Origin: UBA10649 sp963842725
Lineage (GTDB): Bacteria; Actinomycetota; Actinomycetes; S36-B12
Length of the DNA: 64,000 nt
NCBI GenBank assembly: GCA_963842725.1
Contig: CAWJHN010000004.1
Span: 1,736,001 to 1,800,000, forward strand
Reading direction: 5' to 3'
Shown: piece after piece, positions 35,671 through 45,743 of the stretch
Numbering within the stretch: the stretch's first letter is position 1
Layout: the number at the start of each line of letters is the position of its first letter
Position numbers and translations under genes: made by a program
The notes under the pieces: generated by a model
Told to the model about the DNA's origin: nothing
The model's input: the letters and a program-made list of their open reading frames with translations, nothing else
Database searches by the model: none

Positions 35671-38600
35671 CCGCTCTGTTCAGCGCCGTCGAGCTGGAGG
35701 GCTTCACCTCCGAACATCGTCCGGGCTTCCGACTGGACCGGCTCGAAGTCTTCAACTGGGGCACCTTCGACCGCCACGTGTGGACCTTCGATGTGGCCGG
35801 GCAGACGGCACTGCTCACCGGTGACATCGGTTCGGGCAAGTCCACTCTGGTCGACGCCGTGACCACGCTGCTGCTGCCGGCCAACCGGGTCGCCTACAAC
35901 AAGGCTGCCGGCGCCGGAAGCCGTGAACGCGACCTGCGCTCCTACGTCCAAGGACACTACAAGTCCGAGCGGAACGAGACCACCGGGGCCTCCCGGGCTG
36001 TCGGGCTGCGGATGGACGGGCAGACCTACTCGGTGCTCCTCGGCAGGTTCGTGAACGACCGGCCTCGACCTGACCGTGACCATCGCCCAGGTGTTCTGGA
36101 TGCGCCAGGCGCACCAGGGGCAGCCTGAGCGGTTCTACTGCGTCGCGGAGACACCGCTGAACGTCGCCGGCGACTTCGCCGACTTCGGCAGTGACGTGAC
36201 CGCGCTGCGGCGCAGGTTGCGCGAGCGCGGCGCTCGGGTCTACGACCACTACCCGGAGTACGGGCGTGACCTGCGCCGACGGCTGGGGATCGAGTCCGAC
36301 CAGGCCCTGGAGCTGTTCCACCAGACCGTGTCGATGAAGTCGGTCTCCGACCTGAACGAGTTCGTCCGTCAGCACATGCTCGAGCCGTTCGACTCAGCGG
36401 GCTGGGTGGACCGACTGGTGGCCCACTTCGAGGACCTCACCCGGGCGCACGCCACCGTGGTGCGCGCGCGGGAGCAGCTCCAACGGCTGCGGCCGCTGCT
36501 CGCCGAATGCGATGCGCACGACGCCTTGTCGACGCGGATCACCGACCTGGTCGCCGACCGCGACGCGCTGCCCTACTTCTGCGCTGACGCCGCTCTCCGC
36601 CTGCTGCGGGAGAGTCGAGCGGACCTGCCGGGAACGGATTGAGGGCCTGGAGGTCGAGGGGCACCGGACCGAGGCCGACCTCGCGGAGCTGCGCGGACGC
36701 GAGCAGCAGTTGCTGGTCGAACAGGCGGGGTACGGGGGAGGTCGCCTGGCGGATCTGGAACGCCAGCTCGTGGCCGAGGCCGCCGAACGAGACCGCCGCC
36801 GTCACCGGCACGACCGGTTCACCGAACTGCTCGGTGACGCCCGGCTGACCGAGCCGGCCGACGAGGCGCAGTTCGAGGCGCTGCGCCGCCAGGTCGACAC
36901 GGCCGCCGTCGAGGCCGACGCCACGCAGGCGGAATGCCAGAACCGATTGACCGAGGTCGCCGTCGAGCAGACGACCCTGATGGCCGAGTCGAAGGAGCTG
37001 AACGCCGAGCTCGCCAGCCTGCAGGGCAACCGCAGTAACCTGCCACGCCGCCTGCTCGAGATGCGCGAGCGGATGGCGGCGGCGTTGTCCTTGCCCGTGG
37101 AGGAGCTCCCCTTCGCAGGGGAGCTGATCCAGGTGCGCCCGGAGGCAGCGCCGTGGGAGGGCGCGGCAGAGCGTGTTCTGCACGGGTTCGGCGTGTCGAT
37201 GCTGGTGCCGAGCGTGCACTACCCGGCGGTCTCGGACTGGATCGATGCCAACCACCTCGGGCTCCGGCTGGTCTACTACCGGGTGCCCGCGACGGTTGCC
37301 GCCATGGCTGCGCCGGAGCTGCCCGGCTGGCCGGTGACGTGCCCGCTGATCCGTTGTACAGCAAGCTGCAGATCCGGGACGACTCACCCTTCTACGCCTG
37401 GGTGGAACGCGAGCTGTGGCGCCGGGCCGACCACCACTGCGCCACCGCCACGACGGAGTTCCGACGTTGTGAGAAGGCCGTCACCCGGGCAGGCCAGGTC
37501 CGTTCCGGCCATCGGCACGAGAAGAACGACGACCGGGCGGTCGACGATCGGCGCAGCTACGTGCTGGGTTGGGACCCGGAGGCCAAGATCGATGCCCTGC
37601 TCGCCCAGGGGCAGCGACTCCAACGGCAGCTGGCCGGGTCCGCCACCAGGCTGGCACAGGTCAAGGCAGAGCTGGACGACTCGACCGCTCGGCGCAGCCT
37701 GATCGCCAAGCTGGCCGAGATCGACACCTGGGCCGACCTGGATTGGCGCACGGTAGCCGCCCGGATCACCCGCCTCGAGCACGATCGGGCCGAGCTGCAG
37801 CGTTCCTCGCGCGACCTCGCCCGGGTCACCGGGGAGCTCAGCTCGGTGCGGGAGGCGATCGTCGGTGCAGAGTCCGCCAGGAGCGAGGTCACGACGCGGC
37901 TGGGGGCGGCGCGTCATGAGCTGGCGGACTACCGGGCCCGGGCGGAGGAGGCACGCGTCCGGTTGTCCAGCCCCGAAGCGGATTCTGCACGAGCGCGTTT
38001 CGAGGCTCTGGCCCGGCGTGCCGGCAAGGACGGGGTCGCCGGTGCGGGCGAGGTGACCCCGCAGACCTACGAGCGGTGGCAGGCGACCACCACGGCCCTG
38101 CTCAACGACGAGCTCGGCCGCCGCACCGAGCAGCAGCGGACCCTGGCCAACCGGATCGGTGCGCTGATGCACCGGTTCCGCACCGACTACGCCGCCGAGA
38201 CCACCGACATGGACAGTTCGGTCGCTGCAGCGGTGGAGTACCGCCGGTTGCACGACCGGCTCCAGCAGGACGACCTGCCGCGATTCGAGGCCGAGTTCAA
38301 GACCTACCTGAACACGAACACGATCCGCGACGTCGCCGGTTTCCAATCGGCGCTGACGACGGAGCTGGAGCTGATCCGGGAGCGCATCGATCGGATCAAC
38401 GATTCGCTGCTGGTGATCGACTACAACCCGGGCCGGTACATCCGGCTGGAGACGCAGCCCTCCCAGCGTGGAGATCCGCGATTTCCGCCAGGAGTTGCGC
38501 GCCTGCACCGACAACAGCCTCGCCGGAGGCGATGCCGACCAGTACTCCGAGCAGAAGTTCCTGCAGGTGCAGCGTCTGATCGAGCGGTTCCGAGGCCGGC

Positions 38601-39103
38601 CCGGGCAGACCGAGACCGATCAGACCTGGACGCGGCGGGTCACCGATGTGCGCAACTGGGTGGTGTTCGTCGCCTCCGAGCGTCGACGCGAGGACGACGT
38701 CGAGCACGAGACCTACGCGGACACCGCGGGCAAGTCCGGGGGTCAGAAGGAGAAGCTGGCCTACACCATCCTGGCCGCGTCGCTGGCCTACCAGTTCAAG
38801 CTCGACTGGGGCACGGCGACGTCGCGCACGTTCCGGTTCGTTGTCATCGACGAGGCCTTCGGACGAGGTTCGGACGAGTCGACGCGCTACGCACTGAACC
38901 TGTTCCGGACTCTCGGACTGCAGCTCCTGATCGTCACCCCGCTGCAGAAGATCCACATCATCGAGCCCTACGTCGCCGCCGTCGGCTTCGTCGACAACCG
39001 CACCGGCAGTTGCTCGCGGATCCAGACGCTGACCATCGAGGAGTTCCGGCAGCGACGGGCCGAGTACGTGGGCGCGCGCCACAGGGTGCTCCGAGGCGAG
39101 TGA
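35667..39103 (+). pseudogene. jetC: Wadjet SMC-like ATPase JetC, four frameshifts
   Basis: JetC is the SMC/MukB-like motor of Wadjet, dimerising through ATP heads and extruding DNA loops. GTG at 35667 begins TALFSAVELEGFTSEHRPGF. Walker A is TGDIGSGKSTLVDAV (about 51-65). Long charged, heptad-like coiled-coil stretches follow (roughly 36,400-38,400), and the C-terminal head has the ABC signature KSGGQKEKLAYTILAASLAY and Walker B FVVIDEAFGRGSDESTRYAL. The reading frame breaks near 36070, 36628, 37345 and 38465; each can be mended by one or two bases. Mended length is about 1140 residues, typical. Broken as read, but every conserved block is intact, so sequencing error is at least as likely as decay. 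Confidence 0.88.
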
Positions 39104-39107
39104 CACG

Positions 39108-40310
39108 GTGAGTGCCGGCTGGACGACTCGCGCCGACGTCGTCGCGACGCTCGGCACGCGGTGGCGTCGCGGCGACTTCCTCAGCGCTCTGGCGCACGGT
39201 GAGCCCGTCGTCCCTCAATCGGTCTCCCTGCGCGGACCGTCCGTTCGTGACGTGGCCGGCCGGTTCGGCGAGGTGCAGGACTGGGTTCGGGACTGGGAGT
39301 CCGCTGCTGCGACGGCCGGGATCCGGTTGGAGTACGCGCCCATCGGTGGCCGGCTGATCGGCACCAATCGCCTCCCCACCAAGGCCTGGATCGACCAGGA
39401 GGCCCTGCTGTGGCGGCTGCTCGGCGTGGGCCGCGAGGTGGCGGCCTTCGCCGACCTGATCACGCTCACGGACAGGGAGTATCCGGCACTGCTGCCCTGG
39501 GCCCGAGCGCACCCTCGGCAGGTGCTTGCCGCCGCGACAGTGTGGCCACGGGTGTTGGCCGTGGTGAGGTGGATCGTCGAGCTCGCAGGGCCGTCGATCT
39601 ACCTGCGGCAGATCGATGTGCCCGGGGTGGACACGAAGTTCGTCGAGCAGAACCGGGCCCTGCTCGGTGATCTGCTGGATGCCCTCCTGCCGGAGGAACG
39701 CATCGACGGTTCCTTTTCGAGGAGCAGCTTCGCTGCGCGATACGGGTTCGCCACCAAACCGTCGTACGTCCGGCTGCGGCGGCTCGACGGTTCCCCGCTG
39801 ATCGCCGCCTGGCCGGCTGGCGCCGCCGGCGCGCCGTCCGAGCTGACCTTGCGGGTGCAGGACCTGGCCCGGAGCTCGGTGCCCGGACGTCGGGTGGTCA
39901 TCGTCGAGAACGAGATCACCTACCTTGCCCTGCCCGAACTGGAGGACGCCGTCGCCCTGCTCGGCGCCGGGTACGGAGTGACCCGGCTGTCAGCGATCGG
40001 TTGGCTGGCCGATCGCGCGATCGAGTACTGGGGCGACCTGGACACCCACGGGTTCGCCATTCTGGACCAGCTCCGCTCGGTGCTGCCGGAAGCGCGCTCA
40101 CTGCTGATGGACCGGCTGACTCTGGAGGCCCATCGTGACCACTGGGGCGTTGAGGCTGCGCCGGTGAACACGCGGCTTGCCCGGCTGACCAACCCCGAGC
40201 AGCAGCTCTACCGTGAGCTGGTCGAGCACGTCCACGCCGACAATCTGCGGCTGGAGCAGGAACGGGTGCGCTTCGGTGCTGTGCGCTCGGCGCTGCTCTC
40301 GGAGAGCTGA
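39108..40310 (+). CDS. jetD: Wadjet nuclease JetD (DUF3322/DUF2220)
   Basis: JetD is the nuclease that cuts circular DNA after the JetABC motor stalls. The 400-residue protein is intact. The N-terminal DUF3322 region (about 1-190) contains WRRGDFLSALAHGEP and the YPALLPWARAHPRQVL block. The C-terminal toprim-like DUF2220 domain has VVIVENEITYLALP (Glu at about 266) and YWGDLDTHGFAILDQLR (DxD at about 308-310), the metal-binding catalytic set. Start GTG at 39108, four bases after jetC. Order jetA-B-C-D and domain set fit a type I Wadjet system. Confidence 0.93.
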   Translation: MSAGWTTRADVVATLGTRWRRGDFLSALAHGEPVVPQSVSLRGPSVRDVAGRFGEVQDWVRDWESAAATAGIRLEYAPIGGRLIGTNRLPTKAWIDQEALLWRLLGVGREVAAFADLITLTDREYPALLPWARAHPRQVLAAATVWPRVLAVVRWIVELAGPSIYLRQIDVPGVDTKFVEQNRALLGDLLDALLPEERIDGSFSRSSFAARYGFATKPSYVRLRRLDGSPLIAAWPAGAAGAPSELTLRVQDLARSSVPGRRVVIVENEITYLALPELEDAVALLGAGYGVTRLSAIGWLADRAIEYWGDLDTHGFAILDQLRSVLPEARSLLMDRLTLEAHRDHWGVEAAPVNTRLARLTNPEQQLYRELVEHVHADNLRLEQERVRFGAVRSALLSES

Positions 40311-40522
40311 TCTCCACGTCGTGTGACAGGAGCCACGTTCGTTGGGTGGCAGTGGCTGTGGGGGAGTGGATGTGTCGGAGCGGGCTATGGTGGAAGTGCC
40401 GTACCGGCGATGGAGCCGATGACCGACGAGGTGCACGAAGCCCGTCGCGGCGATTCAGCACTCTGCGTCGAAGCCGCAGCTTGACGCCCTCATCTGCCGG
40501 GAATCACCACGGAAGGTCATTC
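40311..40522. other. Spacer after the Wadjet operon
   Basis: This 212-base stretch separates jetD from the J-domain gene on the same strand. I see no convincing gene (longest sensible start gives about 11 codons), no strong terminator hairpin, and no chaperone-type CIRCE or HAIR operator. It may carry the J-domain gene's promoter. Confidence 0.5.
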
Positions 40523-41060
40523 ATGGCCGCTCACGATTGGCTGACCAAGGACCTCTACACCGTCCTCGGCGTCCCTGACGACAGCACCGACGACGCACTC
40601 AAGCAGGCCTATCGCCGGCTCGTCCGGCAACATCACCCCGACACCAACGCCGGCTGCCTCAAGGCCGAACGCCGGTTCAAGGAGGTCGGCGCGGCGTACG
40701 CGGTGCTGTCGAACCGGGTGCGACGTGCCCAGTACGACCGCACCCGGCACCGGCTGAACACCTCACCGCGAGCGCCGCGCACCAGGCCCGGCAGCACGCG
40801 CCCGAGCACCGCCCGGCCGGAGAACTCCAGGACGAGCGGTGCCGGTTCCCCTGGCCCGGGTGCTCCTGGACCGGCCGCTCCCGATGCCGGTTCTCAGTGC
40901 TGCCGGCCCCGGCCCGGGCAGTACCGCGCCCCACGCCGGCTGGGCGCCGCTGTTGTGGGCGCCGGCGGTGTGGTCGACCACGTTGTGGTCGGGCATGGCC
41001 CAGGCCACCGCGGCGTCGTCGCTGTGGTGGGCACCGCAGCGGTCGTCGTCCACCGGCTAG
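40523..41060 (+). CDS. J-domain (DnaJ-like) protein, one frameshift
   Basis: N-terminal J domain (about residues 9-72: DLYTVLGVPDDSTDDALKQA, the HHPDTN motif and SNRVRRAQYDR) that would stimulate an Hsp70 ATPase. No glycine/phenylalanine region, zinc domain or classic substrate domain follows; instead there is a Pro/Ser/Ala-rich, low-complexity tail. The tail frame probably changes near 40,850 so that it ends at TAG 41060, rich in Trp and Ala; that TAG interlocks with the HxlR stop as CTAG. Without the shift the frame runs on far into other genes, which is not credible. Start ATG follows GGAAGG at 6 bases. Which Hsp70 it serves is unknown. Confidence 0.75.
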
Positions 41061-41434
41061 GACGCAGACCCCTCGTCGTAGCGCCGCCGGGCCTGCTCGA
41101 CCGTGCTCATGTGGGCGCGCGCCCAGGCGTCGAGGGCATCCAGCGGGGCGATCAGGGTGCGGCCGAGGTCGGTGAGCTCGTACTCGACCCGGGGCGGCAC
41201 CTCGGCGTGCACCGTGCGGGTGACCAGACCGTCGCGCTCCAGGCCGCGCAGCGTCTGGGTCAGCATCTTCTGGCTGATGCCGTCGATGCGCCGACCCAGC
41301 TGGCTGAACCTCAGCGCTCCGCCGGAGAGCAGCCCGACCACCAGGACGGTCCACCGATCACCGATCCGGTCGAGCATGGTGCGGGTGGGGCAGTTCGCCG
41401 CGTAGGGGTCCGGTTCCAGTGCGCTGAGCTGCAC
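41057..41434 (-). CDS. HxlR-family regulator (QorR-like)
   Basis: A 125-residue winged-helix regulator. Visible are the conserved Cys in AANCPTRTMLD, then the recognition region LRFSQLGRRIDGISQKMLTQ and LERDGLVTRTVHAEVPPRVE. Redox or quinone sensing through the N-terminal Cys is known for the QorR/YtfH group. The start is GTG at 41434, five bases after GGAGG; GTG at 41440 overlaps that site. Divergent placement next to a quinone-reductase gene mirrors the ytfH-ytfG (qorR-qorB) pair, so it probably controls both genes. Confidence 0.88.
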   Translation of the reverse strand: MQLSALEPDPYAANCPTRTMLDRIGDRWTVLVVGLLSGGALRFSQLGRRIDGISQKMLTQTLRGLERDGLVTRTVHAEVPPRVEYELTDLGRTLIAPLDALDAWARAHMSTVEQARRRYDEGSAS

Positions 41435-41567
41435 AGTCACCTCCAGGTAAGTACTGCACCAGATAGTGCCTGCTCTCCATCGGGAAGCAACTCCACGGTA
41501 CGCCGGTTGCCACCGGGAGCAAGGGCGCGCAGCCCCGCCACCCCGCATCTCTCACCTGGAGGAACAC

Positions 41568-42425
41568 GTGTCGATCGTCGTCACCGGAGTCACCGGCCAC
41601 CTGGGTCGCCTGATCGTGGAGTCCCTGCTCGAGCGCGGCGTCCCCGCCTCGGGCATCACCGCGACCGGTCGCTCGACCGAGCGGATCGCCGACCTCGCCG
41701 CCCGCGGCGTGACGGTGAAGCAGGCCGACTACGCCGACGCCGCGAGCCTGGACGCCGCGTTCGCCGGCGCCGAGACCCTCGTGCTGGTCTCGAGCAGCAG
41801 CTTCGACGATCGGCCGGGTCAGCACCGCAACGCCGTGGACGCCGCCCAGCGCGCCGGCGTGGGCCGCATCGTCTACACCTCGATCGCCAACGCCGACACC
41901 TCGACGCTGATCCTCGCCGCGGACCACCAGGCCACCGAGGCCCACATCGTCGCCTCCGGCGTCCCGTACACGTTCCTGCGGAACGGCTGGTACACCGAGA
42001 ACTACACCGCCCAGCTGCCCACCTACCTCGCTCACGGCGTCGCCGGGTCGGCCGGGGAGGGCAGGGTGAGTCTCGCCTCCCGCGCCGACTACGCCGCCGC
42101 GGCGGCCGTCGTGGCCACGGGCGAGGGCCACGAGGGCACGGCCTACGAGCTCGGTGGCCCCGGCGTCACTCTCGCCGAGATCGCTGCGATCGCCGCCGAG
42201 GCCACGGGCAAGGACATCGGCTACGCCGACCTCCCGCTGGACACCTTCAGCGGCGTCCTGGTCGGGGCCGGTCTGCCCGAGCCGGTGGCGGCCATCTACG
42301 CCGACGCCGACCGCGGCATCAAGGCCGGCGAGCTGCTCGTCGACCCCGCCCCCTTGGAGGCCCTCATCGGCCGCCCCGCCACCCCCGTGGCCGCCTCCTT
42401 CGCCGCCGCCGCAGCCGCGCTCTGA
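41568..42425 (+). CDS. NAD(P)H:quinone reductase of the QorB/YtfG family
   Basis: NmrA-like atypical short-chain reductase that reduces quinones with NADPH. The 285-residue protein has the dinucleotide motif VTGVTGHLGRLIVESLLERG at the N-terminus, VYTSIANAD in mid-domain, and the LRNGWYTENYT region characteristic of YtfG. It starts at GTG 41568 after CTGGAGG. It is divergent from the HxlR gene with 133 bases between, where the shared operator must lie. Confidence 0.85.
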   Translation: MSIVVTGVTGHLGRLIVESLLERGVPASGITATGRSTERIADLAARGVTVKQADYADAASLDAAFAGAETLVLVSSSSFDDRPGQHRNAVDAAQRAGVGRIVYTSIANADTSTLILAADHQATEAHIVASGVPYTFLRNGWYTENYTAQLPTYLAHGVAGSAGEGRVSLASRADYAAAAAVVATGEGHEGTAYELGGPGVTLAEIAAIAAEATGKDIGYADLPLDTFSGVLVGAGLPEPVAAIYADADRGIKAGELLVDPAPLEALIGRPATPVAASFAAAAAAL

Positions 42426-42447
42426 CCCCACCCCTGTCGATCTGTCT

Positions 42448-42508
42448 CGCGAGTGGTCGATTCTGCCCCGTTCCAGCCCCGGAAACGGGGCAGAATTGAC
42501 CACTCGCG
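42448..42508. repeat. 25-bp-arm palindrome before acetoacetyl-CoA synthetase
   Basis: Arms 42448-42472 and 42484-42508 pair at 24 of 25 positions, with an 11-base loop. It follows the qorB-like gene and ends 8 bases before the likely start of the next gene on the same strand. A terminator, an mRNA-end stabiliser or a dispersed repeat is possible. Any transcript through it would bury the ribosome site of the following gene near a strong hairpin. Confidence 0.75.
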
Positions 42509-42515
42509 GGTGATC

Positions 42516-44499
42516 ATGGCCCGGGCGGATACTGGCCGGGTGGAACCGATCTGGACACCGTCCGACGACGTGGTGCGGCATGCACGGATCACCGACTTCG
42601 CCGCCTGGCTGACGGCGCGCGGGGTGCGGACCGGCAGCTACGCCGAGCTCTGGCGGTGGTCGGTCACCGATCTCGCCGGGTTCTGGCGCGCCGTGGCGGA
42701 GTACTTCGACGTCCCGTTCGCGACGCCGTCCTCGACGGTGCTGGCCGAGGAGGCGATGCCCGGGGCGGTCTGGTTCCCCGGGGCGCGGCTGAACTACGTC
42801 GACCAGGTCTTCGCCCGGCGTGACCCGGCCCGGGTCGCGATCGTCGGCACGGGTGAGGACGGCGACCGGCTCGATCTCACCTGGGCCGAGCTGCAGCGCC
42901 AGGTGGCGGCCTTCGCCGACACCCTGCGCCGGCTGGGCGTCGGTGAGGCCGACCGCGTGGTCGGCTACCTGCCGGACGTCGCGGAGTCGATCGTGGCGTT
43001 CCTCGGCACCGCGGCGGTCGGGGCGATCTGGTCGTGCACCGGCCAGGACTACGCCCCGCCGGGTGCGCTCGACCGCTTCGCTCAACTGGAGCCGGCGGTG
43101 CTGGTTGCGGCCGACGGCTACCGGCACGGCCGCCGGGTGCACGATCGACGCGCTGCGGTCGACGCCGTCCGCGCCGGTCTGCCGACGGTGCGGGCCACGG
43201 TGCACATCTCCCGGGTGGGGCTCGACCTCTCGCCGCAGCCCGGCGACCTGGACCTGGGCCGAGGCGGTGGCCGGCGACCATTCGCTCACCACCACCGCGG
43301 TCGCCTTCGATCACCCCCTCTGGGTGCTGTTCTCCTCCGGCACAACGGGCCTGCCGAAGGGGATCATGCACGGGCACGGCGGCGTCGTCCTGGAGCACCT
43401 GAAGTCGGTCGCCCTGCACATGGACGTGCACTCCGAGGACACCTTCCTCTGGTACACCAGCCCGAGCTGGATGATGTGGAACTACCGCAACGCCGGGCTC
43501 CTGGTCGGGGCCCGCGTGGTCTGCTACGACGGCAGCCCGATGCAGCCACAGCCGGACCGGCTCTGGGACCTCGCCGAGACGCTCGGGATCACCGTGCTCG
43601 GCACCAGTCCGGCCTACCTGCTGGCCAACGCCAAGGCCGGCATCGTGCCTGCACACGCACACGACCTCAGCCGGCTGCGCACCCTCGGCGTCACGGGCTC
43701 GACCCTGCCCGCGGACAGCTACCACTGGGTGCACGACGCAGTCGGCGCGCACGTGGAGATCGCCTCGATCACCGGAGGCACCGACGTCGTGTCGGCGTTC
43801 GCGGGGTCGGCGCCGACGGTGCCCGTGTGGCCCGGTGAGATCAGCGCGGCCTGCCTGGGCGTGGCCCTGGACGCCTTCGACCCCGCGGGGCACAGCGTGC
43901 GCGACCAGCTGGGCGAACTGGTGATCACGCGACCGATGCCGAGCATGCCGGTGGGGTTCTGGAACGACCCGGACGGCGAGCGCTACCGGGCCGCCTACTT
44001 CGACGTCTACCCGGGCATCTGGCGGCACGGCGACTTCATCTCGATCACTGACCACGGCAGCGTCGAGATGCACGGCCGGTCGGATTCCACGTTGAACCGC
44101 AACGGGATCCGGATGGGCAGCGCGGACATCTACCAGGCCGTCGAGCGGGTGCCCGAGGTGCTCGAGTCGCTGGTGATCGGTGCCGAGCTGCCCGGTGGCG
44201 GCTACTGGATGCCGCTGTTCGTCACCCTCGCACCCGGCCACGACCTGGACGACGACCTGCGCGCCCGGATCACCGCCGCGATCCGTGAGCACGCCTCACC
44301 CCGGCACGTGCCGGACGAGATCCTGCTCGCCCCAGGCATTCCGCACACCAAGACCGGCAAGAAGCTGGAGATCCCGGTGAAGCGGATGGTGCAGGGGCAG
44401 GCCCTGGGCGGGGTGGTGGACCCGCGCTCTGTCGACGACCCGGCCCTGCTCGACTGGTACGCCGCACACGCCGGCCCGCGCGGACAGGGCCGGACCTGA
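42516..44499 (+). CDS. Acetoacetyl-CoA synthetase, one frameshift
   Basis: Adenylate-forming ligase activating acetoacetate (or a similar acid) to its CoA ester. The N-terminal ACS region holds WTPSDDVVRHARITDFAAWL and VWFPGARLNYVDQVF. Near 43268 the frame slips by one G in CTGGGCC; the second frame then carries the AMP-binding motif LFSSGTTGLPKGIMHGH, TGGTDVVSAF and the C-terminal catalytic Lys in TKTGKKLEIPVKR. Mended length is about 660 residues, typical for AACS. Start ATG 42516 or GTG 42540, both just after the palindrome. Confidence 0.87.
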
Positions 44500-44551
44500 C
44501 CACTGTTCAGGCAGCGACGCTCGTCCCCAGCGTGCTTGCCCCCTGAGCAGC

Positions 44552-44626
44552 GATCAAGAACGCTGATTCTCATGGGTTCCCACCCACTCGAAGGGGAGGC
44601 ACCCATGAGACACGGTGATCTTGAAC
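44552..44626. repeat. Inverted-repeat family, copy A
   Basis: Left arm 44552-44581 and right arm 44594-44626 pair imperfectly, with a perfect core (TCTCATGGGT at 44568-44577 against ACCCATGAGA at 44601-44610). The left half resembles the left half of copy B at 49809-49892, and the right half resembles the right half of B (TCATGGGT and GGTGATC conserved). It lies between the acetoacetyl-CoA synthetase gene and the dehydrogenase gene. Confidence 0.65.
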
Positions 44627-44655
44627 TGGTCGATGGTCTGGGGGAGAGTGGGCGG

Positions 44656-45666
44656 GTGACGATTCGAGTGGCAGTGATCGGCGCCGGCAACATCGGCACG
44701 GCGCATGCGCGCAACCTGGCGCACGTGGTCTCGGGCTCAGCGGTGAGCGTTGTCTTCGATGCGGACGTCGCCCGCGCCGCCGAGCTCGCGGCAGAGGTCG
44801 GCGCCCGCGCGGTCCGTTCCGTGCCCGAGGTCTTCGAGGCCGACGACGTCGACGCGGTGCTGGTCGCCTCGCCCGACGGTGTCCACGCCGAGCAACTGTT
44901 CATCGGGCTGCCCGTGGGCAAGCCGATCCTGTGCGAGAAGCCGCTCGCTGTCCTCGAGGCCGATGCCAGGGCGGTGCTCGACGCCGAGGTGGCTCTCGGA
45001 CGCCGGCTGGTGCAGGTCGGCTTCATGCGCCGGTTCGACCCGGGCTACGTGCAGCTGAAGGCCGAACTCAGCGACGACGGGATCGGAAACCCGTTGATCG
45101 TGCACAGTATTCACCGCAACACCTCGGCTCCCTACGGGCTGCGCACGGAGCAGACCCTGACCAACATGGTGATCCACGAGTTCGACATCGGGCGGTGGCT
45201 GCTGGATGAGGAGTACTCCTCGGTCACGGTGCTGACCTGCACTCCGGGCCCGTTGACGCCGCAGGGTCAGCACGACCCGCTGCTGATCATCCTGCAGTCC
45301 ACGAGCGGGGTGCTCCTGGAGATCGAGGCGTTCGCCAACGCCCGGTACGGCTACGAGGTGGTCTGCCGGGTCACCGGGGCGCAGGGCCAGGCCGTGATGG
45401 GGGACGGAGCGTTCGTCACCCGCTCGAAGTCCTTCACCCGCGGGGTCGCTGTCCCCGAGCTGTGGCTGGGGCGCTTCGCCGAGGCCTACCGGCTGCAGTT
45501 GCAGGGCTGGGTGGATGCCGTGCGCACCGGCGGCCCGCTGCCGGGCGCCAGTGTCTGGGACGGCTACGTGGACGCGGTGGTGGCGAACCGGGCCATCGAC
45601 TCCTACCGCACCGGCCAGCGCGTCGCCGTCGATCTACCGACCAGGCCGGCGCTGTACACCGCGTGA
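44656..45666 (+). CDS. Gfo/Idh/MocA oxidoreductase, inositol-dehydrogenase-like
   Basis: NAD(P)-dependent sugar/polyol dehydrogenase. The 336 residues contain the Rossmann motif VAVIGAGNIGTAHARNL, the family EKP motif (ILCEKPLAV, about 97-105) with the catalytic Lys, and the substrate-site blocks VGFMRRFDPGYVQLKAEL and MVIHEFDIGRWLL. HRNTSAPYG and the overall pattern are closest to inositol 2-dehydrogenases, but other polyols are possible. An earlier ATG (44536) would translate repeat copy A and is rejected; GTG 44656 gives a normal family length and follows GGGGAGA. Confidence 0.85.
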   Translation: MTIRVAVIGAGNIGTAHARNLAHVVSGSAVSVVFDADVARAAELAAEVGARAVRSVPEVFEADDVDAVLVASPDGVHAEQLFIGLPVGKPILCEKPLAVLEADARAVLDAEVALGRRLVQVGFMRRFDPGYVQLKAELSDDGIGNPLIVHSIHRNTSAPYGLRTEQTLTNMVIHEFDIGRWLLDEEYSSVTVLTCTPGPLTPQGQHDPLLIILQSTSGVLLEIEAFANARYGYEVVCRVTGAQGQAVMGDGAFVTRSKSFTRGVAVPELWLGRFAEAYRLQLQGWVDAVRTGGPLPGASVWDGYVDAVVANRAIDSYRTGQRVAVDLPTRPALYTA

Positions 45667-45743
45667 AGCGGAAGGTGATCGTCCGGAACTGGTTCTAGGG
45701 TTCTGGCTTGGCGAACCTGCGCACCGACGAAGGAGAACTGGTC

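Noticed and set aside
41435..41567. Operator for the HxlR/quinone reductase pair
   Set aside because: Only weak, imperfect symmetry (around GTACTGCACCAGATAGTGC) is present; not strong enough to report as a site.
40346..42499. A 717-codon plus-strand frame covering the J-domain gene, the HxlR gene and the qorB-like gene
   Set aside because: Only its first part encodes a J domain; the rest is low-complexity translation antisense or out of phase to two well-supported genes, best explained by a frameshift near 40,850.
44536..44655. Longer N-terminus for the Gfo/Idh/MocA protein
   Set aside because: It would translate through inverted-repeat copy A and add about 40 atypical residues before the Rossmann motif.
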